Source: Ligustrum vulgare
Lineage: Eukaryota > Streptophyta > Magnoliopsida > Lamiales > Oleaceae
Assembly: GCA_963555705.1 (NCBI GenBank)
Contig: OY743181.1
Span: 25,982,513 to 26,046,512 of the forward strand
Reading direction: 5' to 3'
Length of the DNA: 64,000 nucleotides
A program made the translations under genes and the position numbers. The notes under the pieces are model-generated. The model saw only the letters and a program-made list of their open reading frames with translations. It made no database searches and was not told the origin of the DNA. Every line of letters begins with the position of its first letter. Positions within the stretch are counted from its first letter, which is position 1. Below are positions 1 to 12,413 of the stretch, piece after piece.

Positions 1-1383
1 AATAATTTAGCATATGACACATGAACGTATATGTAGATCCATCCAAATACAATAATGCAATGACTACTTGATCCTTGTGATCCAACATGCCTCTCTATAG
101 GAAGGTCACCGTGTCCACTAATCAAATTGGTACCATCCCACTAGACAAATAATATCGATCAAATGTCTATATCTGTCTATTATCATTTTATTTGGTCACC
201 AAAATCATAAACGAGAGAGCCTCTATCAGAGATTCGTAGACGATCCCGATTTGAGTGTATAACCTTTGTCCGAATCTCTAAATACTTGAAGATAATTCCA
301 CCATCTATAGGACAATCACAAATTATATTCTATTTAGAAGATCTTACCCTAAACGAATCCAATCAAGCAACTTGAATTACAAGACCCTCCTATAGGGAGT
401 CCGTTGCATTATCGGCATAAGGCAAACACATTACTTTGCTTATGTATTGATGAAAGGAGATCATGGGTTTTATTTAAATAAACACCCTCTCCCACTAAAT
501 ATTTTAAAATAATAAATTTTAAATAATTATCAACTGTTCAATTAAATACAATTTAATTATATCAATTCTTCCATCCAGAAAATTTAATCTAAATTAAATT
601 AATCAAATAAATATGTATCTTAGGATTTTTAGTAATATACTACTTCAAACAATAATTTAAAGCATTCATAAAGCAAGAAATTAACAATTATTAACGACTC
701 AAAATTGAACTAAAAACTAATTGGACCCGAGCAAATATTTAATCTAAATTTTGATCCCAAGATTCTTCAAGGTTCCAACACTAGCAATGAAAATAGTAAT
801 AGGGCTTCACCACCGTACTTGTAAAAATTAAGTTTGAAATTACTTATCCAAATCCAATCTGATTCGAAAAACAAACCTAGACTAAAAACCAATCGGATCT
901 TGTAGGACTCGCACATACCCAGAACACGCACATAGACCAACCAAACAGTCAGACTGTCTACAACAGATAGTAAGGCTATTGATCGCGTATAACATATAGC
1001 AAAAATGCTATCTGCAATTTGTGCACTGCATAATTCTAGTTTTTTTTTACTATAAATTTCTTGAATGCTTTCAATCTTTAATCAATTTAGAAGATCTAAT
1101 AATTTCAAAAATTGAAGAATTACATAAATTTTAGGTCCCAATGTCTCATAATGTTGAATCTAATTGAAAATAAAATTAAATCAAGATGATGAAGTAGTAA
1201 TCCACCTATCTTGTTATAACTCGATAAACAAATTACAATTAAGAATTGATCGCAAATAATTGGATCACAATTTAAAATAATTACAATCATTCAATCAGCA
1301 TATAATAAATTATTCTTAGAAATCACTTGACTAGAACAAGCAATCAAGATTTAGAAATAACAAGCATGTGAAAGATTTAGATT
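1..1383 (-). other. Untranslated leader of a degraded copia-like element
   Basis: AT-rich sequence with no open frame worth calling. It lies on the internal side of the PBS-like motif at 1384-1395, so in the minus-strand reading it would be the leader between the 5' LTR and gag of a Ty1/copia-type element. I recognise no gag motif before the window edge. The assignment depends only on the neighbouring PBS and TATA signals; it could equally be unrelated intergenic DNA. Confidence 0.35.
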
Positions 1384-1397
1384 GCTCTGATTCTAGT
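1384..1397 (-). other. Degraded primer binding site (tRNA-iMet type)
   Basis: On the minus strand this reads AGAATCAGAGC, two nucleotides after an LTR-like end in ...CCAACA. Plant copia elements usually have TGGTATCAGAGC here, complementary to the 3' end of initiator tRNA-Met, so two central bases have changed. This motif fixes the orientation as minus, with the LTR to the right. Confidence 0.5.
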
Positions 1398-1900
1398 TGT
1401 TGGACGCGGAAATAGAATTAACCGAAAATTAAAAAACTCATTAATTCAATAAACAAGATCATTTAGATGTTCATGTGTATGTTATATCTAGAATGAATGA
1501 TTTAAATCTATTACCTAAATTTGATGATCAATTCTTAAATTGAGTCTGAATCACGAACTTCCAACTTTTTGGATCACCAACTTCCAACTTTTAACTCCAA
1601 GAACATTATGCTCCAAACTTCCAAGTCTTCTATGGTATTCTCCAAAGTCAAGACTATAATAGTGGGTTGGCACCTTCCTTTGATTAAAAAAAAAAAAATT
1701 TGGAATAGAAAACTCTATTTTTCACATTCAATCAATCAAACAAACCAAGCATTCATACCGCATTCCAAGCCAAGCCCAAATTCTCTAAATTGAACAAACA
1801 TGGAATAGTTATTGTATTCTATGTTTTGTGTTGTAGGATCTCTAGGAACCATGCATTCTCTATTTATAAAAATGGGACCAATCCAATTCGACATGTTCTC
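1398..1900 (-). repeat. Degraded copia-type LTR fragment
   Basis: On the minus strand the segment ends in CGTCCAACA directly before the PBS-like motif, as an LTR should, and has a TATA-like box (TATAAATAGAG, complement of about 1858-1868) followed by a plausible leader. That is the normal U3-R-U5 order. I could not find the U3 start to the right, nor a second LTR, so the outer limit is a guess. The fill between TATA box and LTR end (about 460 bp) is anonymous AT-rich sequence. Confidence 0.4.
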
Positions 1901-4900
1901 ATTTTTCGTATTTAGTCAGATGTGATTATTTTTATCCAAAATTTAGTATTTTAAGAGAAAATACTATGGGCATAAAATATTAAGAAGCTACGTGCTCATC
2001 AAAATTGTTACATGGATCTTAAAACCAGATATAATACATAATGCATTTAGAATGCTTGCATCTAGATGCTATGATTTTGGAACATATTTTAAATATAAGT
2101 AGAGCTTGAGCGTATGGATGTTCATTTCCCATTTGTTAGGATTATCTTGGATACGATGTTGATATTTGGGCTAAGAATTCTTCTCATTGGGACTTTATTC
2201 AGATTTGTCTCGTCCTTCTATTATAGTTGATAATATTTTTTAAAATAATAAATTTAAGATGTCATGATACATGTTATTAATTGGGTAAATGTTCATATTT
2301 ATGCTTTCAATGCATATCATGAAATTGCATTATTGGATTACATGTATTTGTTAATTCACGAATTGTTACAAATGTTAATGTTGGTAAATTAGTTGGATTC
2401 TTACTTAGACCTATTGATTGTCAGTTAAGTAATAGTTTGGAGATTGGAAGATTTAAAGAAAATCTTTCTAGAACTATTCGATCCACCAACTGAGTGGGAA
2501 TTCTAAGGTTGCAAGAATTAAAGTAATTCTCAACTAGAACTTTGATATTTTGCTTTATGAGATTAAGTTTATTAAAGTAAAATATAAGGATTGTAGATGA
2601 TTATTGGGAACTTAGTGAACTTTCGGTTCTGTACCTATTACTAAACTATCGTCTACGTTAATTTGCATAAATACAAAATGATATATTTGCATGTATGGGA
2701 ATTGGTTAAGAATTTTATTATCATTTGATAGATCCTGACATCAAAACCCATTGTGGTTGACATTTAAAAATGTGATGAGCTAAATGTGATAACATTTGGC
2801 AGGAAAAGAATTTTTGTGTACTAGAAGAACATGATGCTTTAAACAACATCAACCATAATATCGTAGACATAATATGAGTCAAACTAATCTAGAGAATAAA
2901 GATCAAGAACTTTTTCAAGTACAAGAAAAGGCAGATTCTAGTGTTTGAGAATTTTATTTGATAAGTTCTGCTATAGATAATTTTGTTATCAAATTGACTG
3001 AGTTGAGGTGGTTAATGTAATGTTTACTGTTTTAGTTGGTCACAATTTTTCCTGAAGAGTAGTAGTTAAGATTGCCTCTCCCCAATAGTTGGAACTTTGT
3101 AAGTTGATGTGACTTACTAATTGTAGTGTCAAGTTTCTTTATTGACACAACCACTGTGTTGAACTAAAAGCATGCGACTTTGTGTTATTATGTCTGAAGG
3201 ATATTCTCATGTATTAAATGAGCAAGAACAATGCGAAATATATGAGGAGAATGGAAAGGAGATCAAGAAGAGTATACTAGATAGTAAGGACATGAAAGTA
3301 GTTCGGTAGAAGAGTAATATCATATAGGTTCAAGTGCTTACACTACAAGGTTTTGTATCGCTTAACTCGAAAGGTCTTGAGCTAATGGGTATTGTACTTG
3401 AATATATCTCTTACGGTGTTGTTTACATTTCAAGCACTACATATTTGATCTTTTCCTAATAGTGGATTCAAGAGTTGAAAATTCACTTTACAAGAGATCA
3501 AGATGTTGTTTAGTCTACGTTGAGCCTTTGACTTGGTATGGATATATGCCAAAAAGAAAGACCATGGAGGTTTATATGACTAGTATGCAAATTACCATTA
3601 CAAGGAGGACAAATTGACCTCCTATTGGATATTACAATTGTATGAAAGACTCCACTAAAATCGATCTCGGTTGTTGTTCTTCAAGGAGCGGTCTGTAACT
3701 TAGACTTATACGTGGTAGTTCTATTCATACTCATAGTAGTGATGCTTATTATGGTTCTCGATATTTATGATATGGTTTAAGGTTTTGAGAACCTTCCAAA
3801 GCTATAAGAGCTCCAAATACTTTGTCCATCTAAATTGGTTAGCTGTAACCTGATGCTCTATGTTTTTACCTTCAAAATTGTACTAGTTTTGTATATGTAG
3901 ATAACCAAATATGGATTATCTTAGACTCATGATCAACTTCATAAGTTCTTGGTTATTTCAAAATGATTTTGAGAATAAGAGCCTGTTAAGAATGAGTTGT
4001 ATTTCTATAAGACACAAAGATAGTAAAAAAGGTATATTTGTGAGATTTTGGATGGATATTAGTCATAAGATATGACATGAAATTTTTCCTAGTAAGTAAG
4101 AGATATTTAGAGATCATTGGTGAAATTGATATTATGTGTTTGGTAGATCTGTTAAAGTACATAGGAGTTGTTTAAGCTTCTGATTCAAGTAGGAGTAATC
4201 TGTTTCCGATTTGGAGCAATCTAATTTCAACAAGATGGAATAATCTCCTTTCAATGATTCCTAGTTGAAAAGATTCCTTACTTGTACGAGTATAAAGAGG
4301 GAAAATTGGAAAGTGATGTAATTGTAGATGGAATATAGAAATCCAGCAAATTTTGATATGTGTTTTGAAGTTCTAGTTTTACATTAAGTTTATTGAGAAC
4401 ATTTGTATTCTTGAAAACTAAGTGGAACGCTAATGAGTTTATGGTAGATAATGCTCATTTTTTTAAAATGTTATACCAAATATAATTGTATTTAGTGAGA
4501 TGAATATTTTACACGATAATGAGTTTGACGTCTGTACGTCTATGCTAGTCGTAATAGTATGTTTAGATTTACAGTAACATCAAATAGACCTAAAGATTGC
4601 ATTTTTTTTCTCAGATTAGAATTGATTGTAGAGATTTACATGAATCGACTTGTAGATTTCACGTTGAAGGCTTTCTGTCATCATGATAACTTTATAGTTA
4701 CACTTATAGCATGATTCAGTCATCTTGATAGTGGTATTAGAGTTTTAATAGGGTTTAAAAACTCGTACAAAATTTCATCATGTTGATGAAGATCACTCTA
4801 TTTATTTGAAGATCTAATGGTAAATTGTAATTCTAATTGCTTGAGTTGACAACATTTTATTAAGCATGAGAAGTTGTGTATTAAGACCATTTCAAAATGA

Positions 4901-7537
4901 TTGTCATCAATCTTTGAGACGAAGGATACGAGTTTATCAAATTGTATACGTTGAAATAGAAGATTATTCAACTCTTCTTTCTTTTTCATAGGAGTTGTAT
5001 ATTATAAAGATTTTAGAATGTACCTTAATTGCATAATTGCTACATGTTGATACTTCTATATTGAAAGAGGAACATCTGTGCATTTGTATATGTCTAAGGA
5101 CTCCATTAGTGCACAAATAAATATCGAAAGAACCATCTCTAGTACTGTTAGGAGTTAGAAGTGTGCTGTGAATTACATTTGGCCTAAAATTTCTCATACC
5201 ATGGATATAGTCAGTAGGTATCATTGTTATCCTTAGGAAGGTTATTATGTTACCTGAAAGTCCCTACAATCAGTTATTCTATTTCTTTTTAAGGGAGTAA
5301 CTTGTGATTTGAATTGATATGAATATGCTGACTAAGGAAGAGAGTTAGTCGAGCATAAGTAGTTATTTGATTTTTGCACTCTTGCTATGTAGAATAGCAA
5401 GAAGCATATCTTGAAGTGTATGTCATGAAAGTTGAAGAGATTTTTTGTTCAAGATGTATTGATCATCTAATGATACTAGTTGAGGATATGCGATCCATGA
5501 TAGTGCAACTACTTCATATGTCAAGGATCCCAAGTATCACGATGGAACCATACATTCGAAGGTATTTTTGTGAGAGTCATTAGCGAAGAGAATATCTTTA
5601 AGATATATCTACGCACATGATGATATGTAATCATTAGACTTTGAACATATTTAGAAATATACTTGCTGGTAATGATGAATCTCTAGAATTGCGTAGAATA
5701 TAATGCTTTATGTATTAGAAAACTCTTGATTGAGTTTTATATGCCCATAGATGGACGATTTTGACTTCATATGTAATCTATCGTTGTGATTATTGAACGA
5801 TGACCTACATGCACATATAAAGTATGTCAAACAGACTGAGATTGGTTCACTCACAGGAATGATATCACCTCAGAAACTTTGGGGGGTATGCAGAGATGAG
5901 ACACAATTATCGTATTATGTTGTGTTGTGTTGTGTTGTGTTGTTGGTCCGGTTTCCTTGATGAAATATAAGGATGAGATTATAGTAAGTAATCATAATGG
6001 ATTTGGGTATCCATCGAACCTATTTAGAAGCCAGATCGAGTTCTCTTTTTTGTGATTACCTAGAAGAATGAATATAAGTAGAACTCAAGTTAGATATCGG
6101 GGAATATCTGAATTAGAATTTGTACAGTGTTATTTTTTTTTGAAGAATATAACATACGACAACATGTTTCATACCATGTGTGCTCTTACGACCTATATGA
6201 GGCAAATGAGTGAATTGATTTCTGTTTCCTCATTGTGTGAGACCCTGAGGTTTATATATAACCTAGCTTATACCCTTATGATTTTTGACTGTTTTCGAGT
6301 TTTTATTTCAGTGATGTTACTTTAGCGATAACTATGATTAATTCGATTTTATGGAAAATGTCTAGGAAAGTAGTTGATCTTTATGTCTTCGAGTAGGAAA
6401 GGAAAACCATTTTGACCAATATTTTGTTTGTATTAACGGCCGGGAAATTGTGTTAGCCTTTTAAGGTTTAGAACACAATTGTGAATACAGTGATATAGTA
6501 TAGAGTTCAAGAATGTTTCTTTAATATTCGAGGGACTGAAAAATACTTCTATTAATATTGGAAAATGAGTTGGGGTATATACGTGATGTTCCTCTAATAG
6601 AGCTAATATATATCCCTAGCAATAGTATTGTGAGCTCTAATATTACTCGTTGGTTGCACAGTTTATTTGTCATATGAATTTTTGTGACATAGACCTTGAG
6701 AAGGATCTAACATATGATATTTGTTGCCACTTGTGGTTCGCGTCATACCCATCATGTGCGAGTGGGAGATATTCAAAAATATGAGTTGTGGATGGGTGAC
6801 CTGATCCACTATTTTAGTGGTTTAAATTTGAATTTCAAACCTATAATTTATCATAACCTCCATAACTCGCTACAACCTTCACATTATTGTCTTGGAACAA
6901 AAGATGGAAACAAAATGTTAGAAACAAGAGTGAAGTTCGTATGTGAAAATACACATAAATTTGAAAAGGCTATAAACCACATTTTTGGCATAAAAACTCA
7001 CAAATTTTTGCATTTAGGTTGTGACAAATAATCCTTTTCCGTTGTGATCGAAATTGGGACCATTGGAGTGCAAGAAGATGCATATTTTGAAATTTAGAAT
7101 GTAAAGTGATTCAACCACACAAAAAGACCTTGGAATTCTTCTTTTCAACTAAGAATTCTTGAACCAAATTTATGTTCAAACATGCTATGAAGTGTTACAA
7201 ATGGCAAAAAACTTGACAAACTCGAGACTCGCGGGACCCAATCCCATAATGGGCACCCCGTCCTAAATAATTGGGTCTACGAGGGAGGTCTTGGGTGGGT
7301 AAATGTGGCGGGATGATCGTCCCCGAACCATTGACATGCCTATCCAAGTTTTCATAACCAATCCCACAATTTCCTCCTTTTGTTTACTTCTTCCAAATCT
7401 GTGGTTGCTGATCTCTAAAATAAAATCCTAAAAATAAGCCTACATATCTTTAGTCTAACAAGGCACGAACTTGGTCTTAATGATGACCTCATGTCTGCAC
7501 TTCTATTTTTAGGATGTTCAAGATATTACAATAACCA
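1901..7537. other. Anonymous AT-rich DNA, no recognisable gene
   Basis: Over 5 kb without a convincing gene. Frames are short; the longest, 6714-7031 (+, 105 codons), has no motif I recognise. A few phrases near 6690-6710 resemble the end of a retrotransposon pol polyprotein, but too weakly to call. A pentanucleotide GTTGT run lies at about 5918-5944. The texture, dense in stops but with a more balanced composition than the flanks, suits an old, heavily mutated transposable element. Confidence 0.4.
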
Positions 7538-8369
7538 CACTACAAGAAAGTGGAGTAATAGGGGCGACATTTTAGGGGTGACATATAGGCCGCCCCTATA
7601 AATGGGATACCAATAGGCGCGATAGGTCAAGGTCGTTCCTATAAGCTGCCAGATTTATAGGGGGTCATATGTCGCCCCTATTACAATATATGTCGTCACT
7701 ATATACCATTTTCTTCTAACGGTAATTTTTTCCACATTTTTTAAGTCTATAGGGTCGACACTGTAGATGCTATAGGGACGAAAATTGTCTCCCCTATATA
7801 TTTTGTCACTATAAAGGACATTTGTCGCCTTGATAAGTTAAAAAAATTAAATTCGGCGTTTACAATTTACCGCCCGTATTTAGTTGTCGTCTGTTTAGAT
7901 CAATAGGGGCGACTGAGTTGTCTCTCTCTCTCTTTCCATTTCTATTCTTCCTCACTTTCTTTTACCAGCTGCCACTCAACCTAGCTCCAGTAGAGACTTC
8001 TCCCTTTTCCACTTCCAGTTCTCTTGAAGGTTATCAAGACTCGCGGCTTTCGAATTGTAAGTTATAATAAATAATATAGTTTGAGGCTTTTTCTTTCAAT
8101 GATTTCTTAAAATGTTAGGAAAAGAATGGATTTACTGAACCCTAAATATGTATTTTTATAATCTGACAAAAATTTATGATATGACTTTATTGAGTGAATT
8201 TAACCTGTTTAGGAATTTTTCTTCGACTATGTGTTTGAGGAATCGGAGCGTAGAAGCACTAGTTGGTCATCTCCTTGCAGTGCTGGTTGGTTTAACTTCC
8301 TATAGGTCAATGCATTTTCAAAATCTTTACGGCCTTCTTTGTTAATCTTATCATTACGTGACTTTGTAG

Positions 8370-8456
8370 GTTCTTAATTTTTCCATCCCTTCTCCATCAT
8401 CAATCATCTCAGTGAAGAGGTCGTTCTCTTTTACTTTGTCCCAAATTTTTCTTGAG
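8370..8456 (+). other. Exon-like segment inside the CACTA element
   Basis: A stretch of 29 sense codons preceded by TTTGTAG and followed by GAG-GTAC, so it has both acceptor and donor dinucleotides. A second short candidate follows near 8690 (TTTGTAG, then GAG-GTATGT). A C/T-rich leader with a GTAAGTT donor lies upstream near 7920-8060. Together they look like a piece of a spliced gene carried by the transposon, either captured host sequence or a remnant of the element's own TNP gene. I do not recognise the peptide, and chance is possible in AT-rich DNA. Confidence 0.3.
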
Positions 8457-8869
8457 GTACTTAATTTGTTCATAGATTTTTTAAGCATTTTTTTTTGGGT
8501 TGTTTGTGTGCAAAAGTTACATAGTTATTTAAGAGCAGTTCTAACTGTATTTCTATCAAATTTATTAGGAATTGATGATATGGGGAAATCTTTGGTGTGT
8601 GGAAATTTTATTCACTTTGCAATTTTTAATTATATATGTATTATTTCATTGTATTATTTTTGGGTTTTTCTTTCCTCCACCCTTTGTAGATCGTTGAAGA
8701 GGTATGTACCAATCTTTTGTTGAATGTGTTATGTGAACATTTATACAATTTATTTGAAGACTTCACAAGATCTTATATCAACTGTCAGGTATGAAACATA
8801 AATTTATTGCATGTTTGATTTGCACATTTTCCAGGTAATTTGATTTCCAACATTTCAGTTCACGCGTAG

Positions 8870-9258
8870 ATGTTCTCACTTTTTAAGGAATTTATTTTCC
8901 CAGCTGGATAGGAGAATTTATTTTTCAAGGAAAATTGCGTACCATTTTAGTCACGTTTGATCATTTTTGTTGTTGTTAATTGATTTATTTTTTCCCAAAA
9001 ATTAACATTATTATTACTAAGTACAAATGTGTTAAAAAATGAAAAAATAAAAATAAAAAATTATTATAATAGCTAAATTTTGCTTTATTTTTCATAGAAA
9101 ATAATGTCAATCAAACAACAAAAGTTAGAAAATTCTCCACTTTTTCTACCTAGAAAATTAAACTAATCAAACACATTAAACTTTCAATTCCTAGGAATTC
9201 AATTCCCTAGAATTCATTTTCTTTCCACCCAAATTCCACCCTCGCTATCAAACGCAGC
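8870..9258. other. Possible MITE end inside the CACTA element
   Basis: The sequence ending at about 9256 reads CAAACGCAGCC followed by TTA. A similar GAACGCAGCC-TTA end occurs at about 55082-55096. This looks like a terminal repeat with a TTA target site, as in Tourist/PIF-type MITEs. I could not find a matching left end, so the element's extent is unknown. Confidence 0.2.
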
Positions 9259-10480
9259 CTTATATTTCACCAAAAATCAAAGTAAAAGGGTGGTCCGTTG
9301 CTTGCTAGTCTGGGCCTTCTATTTATTTGCATATGGAAATGAAATAAGTTAATTAAGAAATTGCAATCTAATTTCAAGTTCAGAAAATTGATTAGAAGAT
9401 TTGCCTCAATGTTAGTTAAATAAACTCCAATAAGTTTGGAAGACTTTGTTCATCATGTTTTACTGAAATGGCTATAGTTCATTACTGCTGCATATTAATC
9501 CCGAATCGATTTATGGTGTGGGGAAGGGAACTTTTGGGATATCTTTATCCTATCTAAGGATTTATGAATGCCACGAATTGAAGCACACTCTCCTGAAATT
9601 TATCTCCCATTACCAAACAGAAGTGATGAGGAAAAAATTATTGATCTTAATTTGTACTTTCACTAGATATATTATGGTAGACCTGTAGCTGTGTTTGGAA
9701 TGATTTTTGGGAGTGAATATTTTGAAGATTATGTTGGGAATCTTGCATTACATTTTGAAGTTGATAAAAAATTGGCTTTTGAAGTTCAAAAACAGAAAAT
9801 TCAGGAGAAGTAGTTTACTTATGTCTTCTTCCAGGAGAAGATGAAGGTTTACTTATGCCTTCGTGTATTATAAATGCCTTTTATAAGGTATATACTTAAT
9901 TGATTTATATTCTTTTTTCTGAAGGCATCGCAAAAGGAAAGGGGAGAGAAGCTCATATTATTTCTGAAAACCTATCTACTGCCTTTTGCTAAAGGTCAAA
10001 AACCAAGTTTGTGGAATGGAAACATTCGGAAGTTTGTAACGAGGACAAGGCCGGGCAATTAGAGGGGTTGTAATATGTTATTCATAAAAATGCATTTAAA
10101 ATTTTTAATCTAGCAAATGTGGTATTTAATTTGCTTTGCGTTAATTTTTTTTTTTAAAGAATGAACATATAGGGGCGCGTTGTTGTCCCTACAGAAGTTG
10201 TCCCCAAAACATTTGGGGAGGGATAAGGGTTCGAGGCTATAGGGGCGATATATTGGTCTATAGTATGTCGCCCTTATTTCTCCAATTTCTTGTGCCAATT
10301 CTATGCATGAGATTTGGCCATCTTTGCATGGCATTATTCTTGGCAGTAATTCTAAACTGATAACTTGGTAGGCAAATGTGATTCTAAAGAGAAAATAGCA
10401 GCAAACTTTTCATGTTAAAGCTCTTTATATGGGAAAGGAAAATTTATGGGCTGACAAATGTGTATGAAACTGGAGGCATT

Positions 10481-10488
10481 GCTGAAAA
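10481..10488. other. Left TSD of the hAT-type MITE
   Basis: GCTGAAAA, repeated exactly at 11166-11173 on the other side of the element. Eight bases is the hallmark TSD length of the hAT superfamily. Confidence 0.9.
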
Positions 10489-11165
10489 TAGAGGTGTCAA
10501 GATGGACGGGCCGACCAGACCCGTGAAAATCGGCCCGGATTGATTCGGAAGTTGTGAACCGCGGGTTTTACGGGTTAAACCTTTCCGGGCTGCGGTTAAC
10601 CCGTTGGCCCGTTAAAAAAAAAAAAAAAACTGTTTTTATTAAATATGGTAACATTGAAAATCTCTCTTCTTCTACAAACTCTAATACAATTTTTAAAACA
10701 AAATCTTATTTTTTTCTCCCTAATAGCTAAAAAACGTAATGATATTTGATAATATTAATTAGAAATACATTTAGCATTTAATTGTTAATTGTTTATGTTT
10801 TATTTAAATTTGCAAATTTAGAAGTAATTCATATAACATAAAATATAATTTTAAATTCTATGTAAATATTTTATGGTATAAATATGAATTTATCATTTTA
10901 ATCATTTTGTATTTAAAAACTTGACAAAAATTTTCTATAAATATGAAAAAATCTATATTTTTATTCATACGGGTCAAATCAGAATGAACCGCGACCTGCA
11001 TGGGCTCGACCCGGATGAGCCAGTGGGCGGGCCTGGGTTGTAGTTCAAAATTTGTGGGTTGACCCGTAACCGGTCCGTAACCCGCAGTGAGCGGGCTTTT
11101 TTTCAAGCGGGCCGTTACTTGAATTTTATGTTGGCCGGCCGACCCGGCCCGGACTGACACATCTA
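10489..11165. mobile_element. hAT-type MITE with GC-rich ends
   Basis: This 677-bp element starts TAGAGGTGTCAA and ends TGACACATCTA, an imperfect terminal inverted repeat, inside exact 8-bp duplications GCTGAAAA. The outer ~130 bp on each side are strikingly GC-rich, repeating CGGGTT/AACCCG and GGCCCG motifs in inverted orientation, while the middle (about 10620-10970) is AT-rich. The inverted G/C arms would fold into a long hairpin. The open frame across the right arm on the minus strand is a by-product of this repeat. No transposase is present. Confidence 0.9.
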
Positions 11166-11173
11166 GCTGAAAA

Positions 11174-12370
11174 TGTGGTCTAGTTCAATTCGAGGATAAC
11201 ACATGAATAATTTCAGTAATTACTGAAAACAAACATTATAAGTTGATTCAGTGATGAGCTAGATAAATTCGAAAATGGCATTGTTGATGAAGGATTTCTG
11301 TAGCATGAAAATAATCAAGACATTGTCGAAAACGAAGGCTATGTTGGGATATGTGACCAAAAGCGTTAAGAATTTACTAAAATGTAAAAAACAGTTATTT
11401 ATATTTGATATAATATTTAACGTTTATTTAATATATGCAATTCATTATTATATGTAAGTTGTAGCGAAGGGCATTCGATTGTTTAAAGAAAATATAATAT
11501 TAGCACTTTTGAAGTACAGAAGATTAATATTATATTTCAATCGAGAATACTTTAATCCTGAACCTTGAATAAAGATAGACACTTTATTCTATTGAGGTTC
11601 ATTTGATTATTATTCTAATTATTCAGAATAGGCGATTTATCTTAATCCTCACAACTAGTTGAGTCATGAGTAATAACATTAATATACTTCAGGAAAAGTA
11701 TATTGGACTGAACCATAGTGAAATTAATTCTCTAGTATAACCGTGCTCAGGAATTGAGATTTCACATGAATATCATATGGATTGTCTTAATCTATCTTGG
11801 ATGGTATTTATTACGTAACGATCCTTAGGGTCTTTGATATACTATAAGTGAGATCAATCATTGATATGATCAATAACTTTGTATGTTGGGAGCCAAAGGA
11901 AAGCGAATTAATAAATAACGCATTGCAAGAGGAATTCATTGCTCTAATTGTAGAGTTAAGGAGATCGATTAAATGTTCTATATGAGAGTATGCTTTCAGA
12001 AATCTAAGCTTAGTATTTAACAATCGTTGTTAAATAGAAATAATAGCAATAAGAATTAAGCATAGTGAATAATTAATTAGGTGAAACGGTTAATTGTATG
12101 CCTAATAAATTACCAATCTCAAACTGGGACAAACAATTAAATTGATAAGTCAATAGGATAAATAATTATGAGAAATAAACATATGTTGCTTCTATGATTA
12201 TTTTATATATTTAGTTGTTGCAATAATTCACCTATAGTGCTATGAGCGAATTATTAGATAATTAAATTTGATGGTTATTAATTGACATAACTGGATCTAT
12301 TTATTGGAAGACTATAACATATAAATCCAATTGGGTCCCCCCAATAGCCTAAATAAGAATTGAAGGACTA
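11174..12370. other. Intergenic, nothing recognised
   Basis: About 1.2 kb of AT-rich sequence. Frames do not exceed about 70 codons and show no motif. I see no terminal repeats, hairpins or splice-like signals that would support a call. Confidence 0.5.
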
Positions 12371-12413
12371 ACTTATAAGAGTAATGCTACTCTACCACAC
12401 CCAGTGCCATCCT

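Larger units (their letters stand above)
7538..10294. mobile_element. Non-autonomous CACTA (En/Spm) transposon
   Basis: The left end is CACTACAAGAAA, the classic CACTA terminal repeat. The right end is TTTCTTGTG, the inverted counterpart lacking 3 bp. Both ends are flanked by CCA (7535-7537 and 10295-10297), the 3-bp TSD expected of this superfamily. Subterminal regions carry many direct and inverted copies of a TAGGGGCGAC-type motif (7557-7920 and 10168-10275), the usual transposase-binding arrays. At 2757 bp it has no transposase frame, so it would have to be moved in trans. The interior holds exon-like sequence (see 8370-8456) and a pyrimidine-rich stretch ending in a donor-like GTAAGTT near 8059. 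Confidence 0.9.

Noticed and set aside
4964..5224. 86-codon minus-strand frame
   Set aside because: No recognisable motif, no TATA or splice context, and typical of chance frames in this region.
2400..6720. Possible decayed retrotransposon pol
   Set aside because: Only isolated phrases resemble pol; no ordered set of motifs could be traced, so no gene is called.
10858..11160. 100-codon minus-strand frame in the hAT MITE
   Set aside because: It lies across the GC-rich inverted arm; its codons follow the CGGGT/ACCCG repeat and stop where the AT core begins. No motif.
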